The translations under genes and the position numbers were made by a program. A DNA stretch of 20,622 bases, from positions 1-20,622 of the IMG/VR virus record IMGVR_UViG_3300036716_001198; one strand, written 5' to 3'. The notes beneath the pieces are model-generated. The model ran no database searches. It saw only the letters and a list, made by a program, of their open reading frames with translations, and was not told the origin of the DNA. Positions 11,884-20,622 of this stretch are shown piece by piece (positions within the stretch are counted from its first letter, which is position 1; every line of letters begins with the position of its first letter). This DNA is from a virus.

Positions 11884-12867
11884 ATGAAAATTTACACAGA
11901 AGTTATATATTTTTGGGATGATGAAAAAGGTGAGTTAGTACAAGAATCTTCAAAATTCTACGATTATGATGGCCCATTAACTTTGGCTAATGATTCATCT
12001 ACTGGAATTATGGACCCAACTGCTTCAGCAATGACAGCAATGCAATATTATGAATATCCTTCTAATATTGGAGGAATGTCCGGTCAAACTGATAATTGGG
12101 TAGCCTTTGAAGCTTCAGGTTTCAAATCTCAACGTCCGACGTTTGAGGTAGCATTATATATTCCTGGCGACGCTTTAAATACATCATATAAATCAGAATA
12201 TGAATCAGTTGCGTTAGGTGGATTAGGAGCTATGGCGGATAAAGCTGTTAAAGCAATGCAAACTACTGGAGGTCCACCCGGAGGATTTAGTGTCGATAAT
12301 TTGAAAGGTATATTGTCTGCCCAAGCCTCAGCAACGGGAAGTGAAGCCGGAAAAGTGGGGCTACTTAAAGCGGGAGAAAGAGCGAACCTTATGGTAGAAG
12401 GAACAAAAACTGTAATGGAACGAGCACAAGGTGCTGTACTTAATCCTTATATTGTTGCCGCATATAAAGGTCCTTCCGATATGAGAACACATGATTTTAC
12501 TTTTCAAATGTTACCTAAAGATGTAGATGAATCTAAGACTTGTGTGAAAATTGTAAATGTATTTAAAAAATCTATGTTACCTTCTCATGGAGGAGGAGAT
12601 TCCCAAACTGCACCTTCAATGTTGTTTGGATATCCTGACACATTTGAGATTAATTATTATATTGATGGAAGACCATTACCAAAAAGTGGTTCAAATCCTA
12701 TGTTTAATATAGGGAAATCAGTATTGACTGGTTGTGATTTAGATTTTACTACAGAAAGTGTACCTCTATTTTTTGATGGTACACAATTTCCAGTAAGTAT
12801 ATCAATGAAACTTTCATTTATGGAACTAGAAGTAATGTATCGAGAAAGAATAGAGCAAGGAGCATAA
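11884..12867 (+). CDS. 48: Baseplate tail-tube cap gp48
   Basis: A protein of 327 residues from ATG 11884 (AAGG upstream; an in-frame ATG lies at 11875). It resembles T4 gp48 (364 residues), which caps the baseplate hub and starts tube polymerisation with gp54. The C-terminal half shows the family pattern: NPYIVAAYKGPSDMRTHDFT with FQMLPKDVDESK and an IVNVFKK helix, GYPDTFEINYYIDG, then PVSISMKLSFMELEVMYRER at the end. The middle (about 110-195) is Ala/Gly-rich and helical, probably a variable insertion. It is first in the rightward baseplate operon, 3 nt before gp53. Confidence 0.78.
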   Translation: MKIYTEVIYFWDDEKGELVQESSKFYDYDGPLTLANDSSTGIMDPTASAMTAMQYYEYPSNIGGMSGQTDNWVAFEASGFKSQRPTFEVALYIPGDALNTSYKSEYESVALGGLGAMADKAVKAMQTTGGPPGGFSVDNLKGILSAQASATGSEAGKVGLLKAGERANLMVEGTKTVMERAQGAVLNPYIVAAYKGPSDMRTHDFTFQMLPKDVDESKTCVKIVNVFKKSMLPSHGGGDSQTAPSMLFGYPDTFEINYYIDGRPLPKSGSNPMFNIGKSVLTGCDLDFTTESVPLFFDGTQFPVSISMKLSFMELEVMYRERIEQGA

Positions 12868-12870
12868 TAC

Positions 12871-13446
12871 ATGTCTGAATATTTTCAACACTATCCACAA
12901 ATTAATTATGATATTACTGGAGCAAAACCCAGTAAAACTAAGACTGTGATTAACTTAATGTTAAATGCAAAAATAAAAAGCATTATTAAAAATGATATTA
13001 TTAATTATTTTTCTTATTCAATACCAGAATCAGAGCGTCCTGATATAACATCATTTAAGATATATGGTGATGTAAAATATACGTGGTTAATTTTTTTAAT
13101 TAATGAAATATATGATCCCATTTTTGACTGGCCATTGAATTCTAGAGAATTTGGAAATTATATTAAAAACAAATACGGAACTCTAGCAGCCGCAAAAAAT
13201 GGTGTACATCATTATGAACAAATTGTTAGGCAGAGAATAGAAGCAACAGGTACTAGTGAAGCAATTCCTTTAGCATGTTTGGAGGTTGATGTAACAACCT
13301 ATGATGCTCTTGATGCTGCAGATCGAAATATTGTATATTGTTATGATTGGGAAATAACTAGAAATGACGCTAAACGAGAAATTAAATTAATTGATAGAAG
13401 GTATGTTGCAGAGATACTTTCTGAACATTCGGAGAAACTTAACTGA
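12871..13446 (+). CDS. 53: Baseplate wedge protein gp53
   Basis: A 191-residue protein close in length to T4 gp53 (196), which joins neighbouring baseplate wedges. Family features are the N-terminal EYFQHYPQINYDITGA, then FSYSIPESERPDITSFKIYG followed by DVKYTWLIFLINEIYDPIFDWPL (residues 67-89), the LysM-like segment typical of gp53. The C-terminal VYCYDWEITRND with AKREIKLIDRRYV also fits. It ends in a TGATG overlap with the hub gene, implying coupled translation. Confidence 0.9.
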   Translation: MSEYFQHYPQINYDITGAKPSKTKTVINLMLNAKIKSIIKNDIINYFSYSIPESERPDITSFKIYGDVKYTWLIFLINEIYDPIFDWPLNSREFGNYIKNKYGTLAAAKNGVHHYEQIVRQRIEATGTSEAIPLACLEVDVTTYDALDAADRNIVYCYDWEITRNDAKREIKLIDRRYVAEILSEHSEKLN

Positions 13447-15206
13447 TGGCTGGAGGACCACCAAGCATTCTTGAGAGGCGAAAAGCGGGGCAGGGGGTTA
13501 ATCCACAGTCGGCTGATCATGGATCTAAATCAGATTTCTTAAAAAATCCTGACAGCAAAAAACTCCCCTCATTTCCTGGTGATTTTGAGCTTCAGAAACT
13601 TCGACTGACTTCGCCCAATAGAAAGGGGTATGTCGATCTAAAGGCCGCCTGGTCAGATTTTAATATCTATGAGGATCTTTTTGGAAGCTATCTTACTGGA
13701 AATATACAGATACAAGATGGTGTAGGATTACTGGAAAGTGTTCCTATTATTGGTGAAGAAACTATACACATTCAAGTAAAAACAAAAGGCCTTGAAAGAC
13801 AGAGAAATTCAAATGCAATTCCAGGCCCGTTTGAAGGAAGTCTAAATGAGGGCCTGATTAATTTAAAATTTAGAGTAGTTAAAATTCTTAATATTACGAA
13901 ACTTAATGAAGGAATAATAACTTATAAATTATCTTTCGTTTCTGAAGAGGCCATTTTAAATTTAAAACAAAAGGTTAAAAAATCCGCACTTGATCCAGTT
14001 TCACTTGAACCACGAAAAATATCTGATGTAGTAAAATCTCTTTATAGACAATTTTTTCAACGAGGTAGAGGAGGTAGAGCTAAACGTATTTTTATTGAAC
14101 CTACTAAGAATCTTACAGATTTAATTATACCAAATCAAACTCCATTCAAGGCTTTTAATTTCTTGGCATCAAGAGCAGTATCTGCGGGTAAACATGCGTT
14201 AGGATCTAGTTATGTTTTTTATGAAAGTATAAGAGGATTCTTTTTTATTTCTATGGAAACTCTTATGTCCGGTGGTGGTATGGGGTATAGTACAGTAGCA
14301 GGTGCACCGGGCTCACCTACTGAATTAGTATATACCGCACCAGAAGAACCTGTTAAAGAAGTGTACGTGGTACAGCCAAAACGAATGGGTTCAAAAACAG
14401 ATGAAGCTACAAATATTGCTATAGAAATGACAGCTGTTTCGGCATATTCATTTTCTTCTAATTTTGATGTTCTTGAAAACCTGACAGCCGGAATGTATGC
14501 AAATAGATTACTTACACATGATTTGATTAGAATGAAATATGATACCTTAGATTTTAATATGCATGATCCCACTTCAATAGGTGGTGAAACAAGGATAGAT
14601 CCAGATACCGGTGCAGTTGAAATAGTAGAGTCTCTACGACAACCCGCCGATGCCAAAAACTTTAGTGATTCTTTTACTCATTTAGGAACAGGAAAATTAG
14701 CTACTGAAAAACAAGATGCATTAGGTTCGCCTGAATCGGTAATGAGTTTTTATCCTTCTAATTTTGCACATGATATTAGATTTAAAACTGATCTAGGATC
14801 AAGAGGTGTAAAGGGAGAAGTAAAATCGAATCTAAACATTATTCCAAATAGAGTAGAACAATGGATGCAATCACGATTAGTACAAAGTCAGCAAGCCACT
14901 AATATTAAATTAAATATTCGAGCGCCTGGATTATCTACTAGAGCAGTAGGAGATTTAATAGAATTTAAATTACCTACAACATTTCTTGAAGATAGGGACG
15001 GAATTACACAATCACAACATCATGTGTATTTAAGTGGATACTATTTAATTACTAAATTACGCCATCATTTCAATAAAGAAACATATGATATCGAATTTGA
15101 GTGTATAAAAGATTCATTAAAAGTTCCACCTGGAAACGATAGATCAATACCGGAAGCTGATGATACAACAAGTATTACTCAGTCGCTACCACCATCACAA
15201 AGATAG
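13446..15206 (+). CDS. 27: Baseplate hub protein, gp27-like
   Basis: A 586-residue virion protein. After a disordered Gly/Pro/Ser-rich N-terminus (1-45), the segments FELQKLRLTSPNRKGYVDLK, WSDFNIYEDLFGSYLTGNIQ, FRVVKILNITKLNEGIITYK and LTDLIIPNQTPFKAFNFLAS follow the pattern of phage hub proteins (T4 gp27/gpD-like): tube-like beta domains joined by a helical part. The C-terminal part returns to beta strands (IRAPGLSTRAVGDLIEFKLP, HHVYLSGYYLITKLRHHF). It is longer than T4 gp27 (391 residues), with extra sequence around 270-310 and 380-430. Its place between gp53 and the gp5-like spike supports the gp27 role, though I rely on context as well as pattern. Confidence 0.75.
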   Translation: MAGGPPSILERRKAGQGVNPQSADHGSKSDFLKNPDSKKLPSFPGDFELQKLRLTSPNRKGYVDLKAAWSDFNIYEDLFGSYLTGNIQIQDGVGLLESVPIIGEETIHIQVKTKGLERQRNSNAIPGPFEGSLNEGLINLKFRVVKILNITKLNEGIITYKLSFVSEEAILNLKQKVKKSALDPVSLEPRKISDVVKSLYRQFFQRGRGGRAKRIFIEPTKNLTDLIIPNQTPFKAFNFLASRAVSAGKHALGSSYVFYESIRGFFFISMETLMSGGGMGYSTVAGAPGSPTELVYTAPEEPVKEVYVVQPKRMGSKTDEATNIAIEMTAVSAYSFSSNFDVLENLTAGMYANRLLTHDLIRMKYDTLDFNMHDPTSIGGETRIDPDTGAVEIVESLRQPADAKNFSDSFTHLGTGKLATEKQDALGSPESVMSFYPSNFAHDIRFKTDLGSRGVKGEVKSNLNIIPNRVEQWMQSRLVQSQQATNIKLNIRAPGLSTRAVGDLIEFKLPTTFLEDRDGITQSQHHVYLSGYYLITKLRHHFNKETYDIEFECIKDSLKVPPGNDRSIPEADDTTSITQSLPPSQR

Positions 15207-15215
15207 GATAATACT

Positions 15216-17210
15216 ATGGCATATTTTATGGGAAAAGGTGGATTTGTTTGGTGGCAAGGAGTTGTCGAAGACCGCCATGATCCGCTTTATCTTGGAAGAT
15301 GTAAGATTAGAGTTTTGGGGTGGCATTCGGAAAACAAGAACGACCAACCAACTGCAGGATTACCGTGGGCATATCCTGTCGCGCCGATTACTTCAGCAAG
15401 TCAAACAGGGGTTGGTTCCACACCATTAGGTCCAGTTGAAGGCACATGGGTAATTGGTTTCTATCGTGATGGAGAAGACGGACAAGAACCAATGTTTTTT
15501 GGAACAATTGGTGGTATTCCAGAATTAGATGCAAAAGGAGTTAATAATGATGGAACCGCAATAGGTGGTAGAGGGTTTCTTGATCCAAGATTAGAGGGTG
15601 GAGATGTCGGACATCCAATGTTTCCAGATGAGGGAGGAAAGAGAGATCTTTTCTATAATCCTCAAGCTGATTTGGTTCCCAGAGAACCAGCAAGCATTAA
15701 GCACAATGCAAATCCTGATCCTACTGAAGATGTACAAACTGTTGCAATTTCAGCTGATGTTACCCTTGAGAAAGAGAGTTCAGTAAAATCTTTGATTGGA
15801 ACAACTGGTCCTAATACAACGACTCCACCATTTACTGTTAAGGTTGTAGAACAGCCACTTAGATCAACATATCCTGATACGGGTTTAGCAAACACAGCCA
15901 TATCAACAACTAGAAATTTAGACTATCTAAAAGAACCAACTACAAATAGATTAGCAAGAGGTATTCGTGGAAATACTGATACGAGTGATCCAAGAGTTTC
16001 AGGTATTGTATTTGAAAAAATGGAAAACCGGAAAGCAGGACAAATGCATATTCCGACTGCTGATGGTAAATCTTGGTCTGAACCACCAAGTCCCTGGCAA
16101 GCAATCTATCCATATAATCACGTACACCAAACTGAAAGCGGCCACGTTATTGAAATGGATGATACACCCAATTCCGAAAGATTACATTGGTATCATCGAA
16201 CAGGTACTTTTACTGAAATTCATCCAGTAGGTATTAAGGTTGATAAAATAGTAAACAATTATTATAATATTATTTTAGGAGCAAAATATACACATATTGA
16301 AGCGGGTGATTATACGACTATTGATGGTTCGCAAGAAAATTATGTTCTTGGTAATAAAGTGGACAAGGTTGATGGTGATTATTCAGTTGCAATAAAAAGA
16401 GGAAGATTTAATGTTAATAATACATTAGGGGCAATTAATTTAATAGCCGCGAAAATGACATTAAGAGCATCAGAGACACTTACTCTATCGGCCAATAATG
16501 TGATTATTGAAAAGAAATCTGCACGTTCTTCTGAAACAACAATAGGCGATGAGAAGAAATCAGTAGGTGGAAAACTAACTATACAAACTGGAGCATATAG
16601 TTTAAATTCTCAAGGTTCTATCGGTATGCAAACTGGTGGAGGAATGACACTCAATATTACTGATTCGATAAACGAATCTATATTTGGAGTGTTACCATCA
16701 ATGACAATGGGTTATGCTAAAAAGACTTCTGCCACTTTAGGTAAGATTGGAATGGAATGTACTGATAATATAGTTTCAGGTGGAATTGAAATGAACATGG
16801 GCCTTGCTGGTGCAGGAGCTTCTATAGCATTAAAACCTATCGGTGATATAGAATTAAATTCTAATTTAGGAACGACTGGTATTACAGGTACTGCATTATT
16901 GGGAAATATAGAACTTTCTAGTGTGGTGGGAAGTGCTCAAATGAGTAGTCTATTATCGACACTTAAATTAGGTAGTGGGGGTGATGCCTCTATGCAAGGA
17001 ATATTAGGTGAGGTAACGATTGCTTCTTCAGGTAAAGTAAAAGTTGCTGGAGTAATTGCTTCATTGAAAGAGATATTAGATGAATTAATAGATATTATAA
17101 CAGAACATACACATCCAACTGGAACAGGACCTTCTGGGCCACCAATGCCCCCGGCTACTGTTAAGTTGGCATTACTTAAATCATTGAAAATTGGTGGGAG
17201 TCTTGATTAA
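15216..17210 (+). CDS. 5: Baseplate central spike, gp5/VgrG-like, no visible lysozyme domain
   Basis: A 664-residue protein. Residues 1-110 resemble the gp5 N-terminal OB domain: VEDRHDPLYLGRCKIRVLGW, PTAGLPWAYPVAPITSAS, GTWVIGFYRDGEDGQEPMFF, then GTIGGIPE. Residues about 110-290 are low-complexity and Pro/Thr-rich. From about 298 comes the VgrG/gp5 C-terminal pattern (YNHVHQTESGHVIEMDDTPN, then HRTGTFTEIHPVGIKV). It continues into a repetitive beta-helix (about 340-620, many GD/G-turns) and ends with the phage-spike motif EHTHPTGTGPSGPPMPP. In T4 the lysozyme sits between the OB domain and the helix; I see no lysozyme-like E/D/T motif there. It would form the membrane-piercing trimer. AGGA precedes the ATG. 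Confidence 0.85.
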   Translation: MAYFMGKGGFVWWQGVVEDRHDPLYLGRCKIRVLGWHSENKNDQPTAGLPWAYPVAPITSASQTGVGSTPLGPVEGTWVIGFYRDGEDGQEPMFFGTIGGIPELDAKGVNNDGTAIGGRGFLDPRLEGGDVGHPMFPDEGGKRDLFYNPQADLVPREPASIKHNANPDPTEDVQTVAISADVTLEKESSVKSLIGTTGPNTTTPPFTVKVVEQPLRSTYPDTGLANTAISTTRNLDYLKEPTTNRLARGIRGNTDTSDPRVSGIVFEKMENRKAGQMHIPTADGKSWSEPPSPWQAIYPYNHVHQTESGHVIEMDDTPNSERLHWYHRTGTFTEIHPVGIKVDKIVNNYYNIILGAKYTHIEAGDYTTIDGSQENYVLGNKVDKVDGDYSVAIKRGRFNVNNTLGAINLIAAKMTLRASETLTLSANNVIIEKKSARSSETTIGDEKKSVGGKLTIQTGAYSLNSQGSIGMQTGGGMTLNITDSINESIFGVLPSMTMGYAKKTSATLGKIGMECTDNIVSGGIEMNMGLAGAGASIALKPIGDIELNSNLGTTGITGTALLGNIELSSVVGSAQMSSLLSTLKLGSGGDASMQGILGEVTIASSGKVKVAGVIASLKEILDELIDIITEHTHPTGTGPSGPPMPPATVKLALLKSLKIGGSLD

Positions 17211-17683
17211 TGGCGCTAGTTAAAGCAACATTGTTTGGTGAATTAATGGGAACGTTTGCAACTCATAGTCCTGATCCCATGAAGCCAGGAAAAGATATCG
17301 CAAAATCATTTGCTAATTATTTAAAAATGGGACAAAATGCGGGTGGATTTCCTACAACAAATGTAGTGGACACTTCCACAGGAATGACAATAGGGCAAGT
17401 TTTTGCATCACAATTACCAGGCGGTGCGGCAATAGGTTCTCAGATAGCATCAGCATTATCATCTATGGCGCTAACATATATGTCCACAAATCAAATTGGT
17501 CCGCCAGTTGCACCACCTTCTCATATGGGACCGTTAATGAAATTATATTCTGGGCCACAACCATCGGGAATGAGTTTCGCAAAAGAGATGGCCGACATAT
17601 TAGATACGTGGGCAAAAACATGGGTAGTGAGTGGGTTGATTCCAGGCGCACCACCAATACCATTTTCAGGACCTTTATCATAG
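17210..17683 (+). CDS. Hypothetical baseplate-operon protein, 157 aa
   Basis: Joined to the spike gene by a TAATG overlap and followed by the large virion protein after 9 nt, so it is probably a tail or baseplate component. The sequence is rich in Gly, Ala, Pro, Met and Ser: KPGKDIAKSFANYLKMGQNA near the start, GGAAIGSQIASALSSMALTY in the middle and GLIPGAPPIPFSGPLS at the end, plus PPVAPPSHMGPLMKLYSGPQ. There is no signal peptide and no cysteine, and it lacks the PAAR pattern expected of a spike tip. Moderate hydrophobicity could suit a spike-tip or hub-associated role, but that is a guess from position. Confidence 0.65.
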   Translation: MALVKATLFGELMGTFATHSPDPMKPGKDIAKSFANYLKMGQNAGGFPTTNVVDTSTGMTIGQVFASQLPGGAAIGSQIASALSSMALTYMSTNQIGPPVAPPSHMGPLMKLYSGPQPSGMSFAKEMADILDTWAKTWVVSGLIPGAPPIPFSGPLS

Positions 17684-17692
17684 AGGAATTAT

Positions 17693-20578
17693 ATGGCCGG
17701 AATTGCTACAAAATTAATCGAACTAAAAGAAGAGTTAGACAACAGTCCTGACACTGCTTTGTCTGCGAGAACAGGGATTCTTGAAAGTATTACATTAGCC
17801 AGAGAATTTGCCGAAACACGATTAAATGCACTATGTGAGGCATTCACAGGAGGAAAGAATGAATCAGGAGTAGCCACAAATATGTCTCTTGCAACTGTAT
17901 GTGAATCTTTGGCGGCACAAAGATTAATATGTTATGGCGCCGGGTCCATAAAGGGTTCTACACAAGGTATTCGAAAATTTACATTACCGCCTGCAGGAAC
18001 AGTAAATGGCCCTATTGGTCTTACAGAACCAAATACCTCTTTTATGGGAATTAAGGCTACTAATATTGAAGAAACATATACTATTAATTTAACTAGTTTG
18101 GCTGGAACACAGACACAAGGTAGTAATACATTTAGTACTGATGTTCGGGATTATTATCTAGTCAGGTCAAGAGTAACTGGAGAATTAATAGACATTAATG
18201 ATAGTATTACTCCATATTCTACACCAGATAATGAAACTTCTTTTGGTAATGCAATTGCTTGGGGAGCAGATGTAACAACCGAAGCGGAAACATGGAATGC
18301 CGACTTTGCAAAAGCTAATATTGCTAGTGTATCATTACAAAGTGAGGGATTGTTTAATGAATTAAATACTTTGACATTGCAAGACCATTTGACACAAGGT
18401 AGTAATGGCAATTATACTACATTAGGTCCAGCATTCGGTCAGAAGTTATATTTAAAGAGACATACTAGCTATGTGAACTCTTTCACTATCATCGGAACCA
18501 CCACAGTAGATAGTATAGAAGTAACAGGAATATCAGATACCGATCTCGCAAAAATTAAATTTGGTGATACGATTGGTGGTACAGGAATTCCAGATGATAA
18601 TGTAACAATTGCAGCTGTAATGTCTGCAGATAGTAAAATCCGGCTTAGTAATACAGGAATTGCAACAACAACTGGAACAGTTAATCTTACTGTAAATAGT
18701 GTTCCATTTGGTTATGCAGAGAATGATATATTTTGTCAAGTAGAAATAGTAGGAGAGGGATTAGTAACAAATTCAGATTGGCTGCCGGTTGGTGATGATG
18801 CGGGTGATTATAGTGCAGCAGATGCGGGAGCAGATGCTTTATTAAATGCAAATACTTCTCAATTTGTAAGTCTACTTGGTTTCTTTGATCCAGATAATGG
18901 AAGTGCTAATGCAACAAATGATTTAACAAGGGGATCAAGAAGTGATTTTGTTTCTGAAGGAAAAGAAATAAATGATACCACATATCCTTATATAGAAACA
19001 AATCCAATTTTTCCGGCAATGGGTTCCACACGCAAGGCGTATGAGACAGAAGGTACTGGCGCGTCACTCACAATTATAGGAACACAACCTACTGGATTGG
19101 GTGAGAATGATATTCCTGCAGGAAGATATGTTAGAATGGATATGAAAAGGTCGGATAGTACCGGGAACTTACCTGAGTTTAGATATATAACTGACATCGC
19201 GGAAAGATTTTATTATGCTCCGCAAGCTAATGGTGCACTTGCAGCGATTGGTACAGATGCGGGAACAGCTGTTGCAAGTCTTACCTTGCCGAGAACTACA
19301 GAACCACGAGCAACACTTCCAAGAACAGGGTTGACAAAGGTTGTAACAAAAATACGAGCGAATGAAGAATTGGCAGGGAGTGCAAATTCAACAACGAACA
19401 GCACAGTTCCGGAGGATGATGTAATTCCTGCTGATGGGACTTCCGGATATCGCCAAGATTCACCCACGGTAACATCATATTGGTATAGAGTGAGCAATGG
19501 AATAATTCGAAGGCACTCATATGTAACATCTTATACGAACTCAAATTCAACATATGAAACGGTTTCAAATGGCCTAGGTCCTGTAATAGACTATCCTATT
19601 GTATCCAATTATATAGCAAGAAAATTGACAACCGATGGTAGTACAGCCAATGCAGATGTTGCATTTATAGCAAGTGTAATGGATGAATTACAAGGAACTA
19701 CAGCGGGTGGAGCTAAATTTCGTGATCCTGTTATGGAAGGGGCAAGCACTAAACATGTGACTTCGGCTTCAGCGAATGATGCTAATTTTGATACTTATGT
19801 TTCCGCGACTGTAGGTGGATTAGGTGTTTGGGATACTACATTGTCGGATATAAAAGGTTCATTAACCACTTTCTATTCTGCAGCTGGGATGAGTAGCAGA
19901 AATAACAGACTAGATGTGGGAGGCGATAATGTAGGATCAGCAGTAAATTTTGATAATTTTTCTAGTCAAAATGGTCACGCAAAATGGGTAACATTTTCTA
20001 CCGCGTGTGGTACTTTAGTAACCACATTGAATGCAAGAATTGCGGAAATAGATGCACGAATTGGAAAACCAACATATGCATATAGTACTGGGGCTACTGT
20101 TCGAGTCTCCGCTTTAACAATTGAGGCTAGTGGTAATGGTTATACTGCTGGAACTTTAACTGGTACTGGTGGAGGAGGTTCATCATTTGCTGGATCGTAT
20201 ACTGTTAATTCAGAAGGGGGAATTATTGGTGTGGCCATTACGGCCGGAGGTACTGGATATACATCCGCGCCCACAATAGTAATAAGTGATGCGGGCGATG
20301 GTGATGCAGTTATTACAGCTGAAATAGATGGTTCTGCTGCAGTGAATGAACCTTCAAGAGTTTATGTGTCTACAATACCGTCATCGAATACTACAGGCGG
20401 CCAAGTTCCGTATGGTAGGTCGATTTATAATAATATAAATCTCTTATTAGGAAAAGATATTGATTTAATGGGCAAAATCATAAAAGAAATTGGGAGTTTA
20501 TCCAGTTTGGTAGATTTAGTAAAAACAGCTAGAAACAAATATGAAATTTTTAGTGGAAGAGATAAGGAGTATAGCTAA
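17693..20578 (+). CDS. Large virion structural protein, 961 aa, with inserted beta segments
   Basis: The N-terminus (1-60) and C-terminus (QVPYGRSIYNNINLLLGKDI to the end, with IIKEIGSLSSLVDLVKTARN) are helical; the body is Thr/Ser/Gly-rich and beta-like, as in phage fibres or baseplate plates. Two segments look inserted. One, near residues 263-336, reads VDSIEVTGISDTDLAKIKFG and DTIGGTGIPDDN with Thr-rich strands. The other, near 810-880, is Gly-rich with two GNGYTAG/GTGYTSAPT-type repeats. Both resemble small modular beta units in marine phage tail proteins. It follows the spike and unknown protein and precedes another gene by TAATG. I cannot match it to a T4 gene; a wedge or short-fibre attachment role is possible. 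Confidence 0.75.
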   Translation: MAGIATKLIELKEELDNSPDTALSARTGILESITLAREFAETRLNALCEAFTGGKNESGVATNMSLATVCESLAAQRLICYGAGSIKGSTQGIRKFTLPPAGTVNGPIGLTEPNTSFMGIKATNIEETYTINLTSLAGTQTQGSNTFSTDVRDYYLVRSRVTGELIDINDSITPYSTPDNETSFGNAIAWGADVTTEAETWNADFAKANIASVSLQSEGLFNELNTLTLQDHLTQGSNGNYTTLGPAFGQKLYLKRHTSYVNSFTIIGTTTVDSIEVTGISDTDLAKIKFGDTIGGTGIPDDNVTIAAVMSADSKIRLSNTGIATTTGTVNLTVNSVPFGYAENDIFCQVEIVGEGLVTNSDWLPVGDDAGDYSAADAGADALLNANTSQFVSLLGFFDPDNGSANATNDLTRGSRSDFVSEGKEINDTTYPYIETNPIFPAMGSTRKAYETEGTGASLTIIGTQPTGLGENDIPAGRYVRMDMKRSDSTGNLPEFRYITDIAERFYYAPQANGALAAIGTDAGTAVASLTLPRTTEPRATLPRTGLTKVVTKIRANEELAGSANSTTNSTVPEDDVIPADGTSGYRQDSPTVTSYWYRVSNGIIRRHSYVTSYTNSNSTYETVSNGLGPVIDYPIVSNYIARKLTTDGSTANADVAFIASVMDELQGTTAGGAKFRDPVMEGASTKHVTSASANDANFDTYVSATVGGLGVWDTTLSDIKGSLTTFYSAAGMSSRNNRLDVGGDNVGSAVNFDNFSSQNGHAKWVTFSTACGTLVTTLNARIAEIDARIGKPTYAYSTGATVRVSALTIEASGNGYTAGTLTGTGGGGSSFAGSYTVNSEGGIIGVAITAGGTGYTSAPTIVISDAGDGDAVITAEIDGSAAVNEPSRVYVSTIPSSNTTGGQVPYGRSIYNNINLLLGKDIDLMGKIIKEIGSLSSLVDLVKTARNKYEIFSGRDKEYS

Positions 20579-20622
20579 TGGCTGAAGAAAATAAGTGGAA
20601 AGAAGCAGAACTACGAAGAGAT
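20578..20622 (+). CDS. Start of next baseplate-operon gene (truncated by window)
   Basis: An ATG in a TAATG overlap with the 961-residue gene, preceded by AAGGAG, begins MAEENKWKEAELRRD and is cut by the window end. Fifteen residues are too few to identify it; the start does not look like gp25. It most likely continues the baseplate operon. Confidence 0.7.
   Translation, partial: MAEENKWKEAELRRD

Noticed and set aside
14219-14656. Minus strand open frame of 145 codons within the hub gene
   Set aside because: It lies wholly antisense to a conserved hub gene, has no ribosome site, and its product shows no domain.
1-20622. CRISPR array, insertion sequence or integrase/attachment site
   Set aside because: No regularly spaced direct repeats with unique spacers, no transposase or integrase motifs, and no terminal inverted repeats were seen.

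Overview
The window comes from an AT-rich tailed phage of the T4-like (contractile-tail myovirus) type. The best fit is a marine member related to T4-like cyanophages and pelagiphages. The evidence is a set of recognisable T4 orthologues (gp33, gp32, gp26, gp4, gp53, gp48, probable gp2, gp27-like, gp5-like), the marine T4-like DUF6433 family, an exact T4-type late promoter box, and small overlapping genes joined by TAATG or ATGA. The host cannot be fixed from sequence alone. A permuted two-piece tmRNA would suit an alphaproteobacterial or cyanobacterial host, but that is inference.

Positions 1-3129 (+) hold accessory and metabolic genes: an incomplete hypothetical, DUF6433, a hypothetical, a secreted SleB-type cell-wall hydrolase, a conserved phage protein of unknown role, an FmdB-type zinc ribbon and a PD-(D/E)XK exonuclease. 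Positions 3131-3505 hold no large ORF. They encode what reads as a circularly permuted, two-piece tmRNA (ssrA). The CCA-bearing acceptor half comes first, then a 103-nt intervening segment holding a 30-residue membrane microprotein gene, then the coding half with the tag ANNDDYTAYSYALAA. Positions 3535-6036 (+) hold a hypothetical, a staphylococcal-type nuclease, a two-TM holin-like protein, gp33, a consensus sigma70 promoter, an unstructured leader with CAATAC repeats, gp32 and a 45-residue membrane protein.

Positions 11834 down to 6040 (-) form a head-completion and tail operon in the order gp4, gp2-like, tail-tube-like gp19 family, gp26, gp51-like reading frame, 1039-residue tape measure. 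gp26 ends on a perfect T_TTT_TTC slippery heptamer. Seven bases later comes a 10-bp stem, and the -1 frame stays open for 66 codons, up to the tape-measure start. This is the layout of the lambda G/GT tail-chaperone frameshift, here in a T4-like phage.

Positions 11884-20622 (+) form the divergent baseplate operon behind the late promoter at 11834: gp48, gp53, gp27-like hub, gp5-like spike without a visible lysozyme domain, a 157-residue unknown, a 961-residue virion protein with two inserted beta-type segments, and the first codons of a further gene.

The two observations most worth follow-up are the phage-borne permuted tmRNA with its embedded microgene, and the predicted -1 frameshift fusing gp26 to the gp51-like tail.
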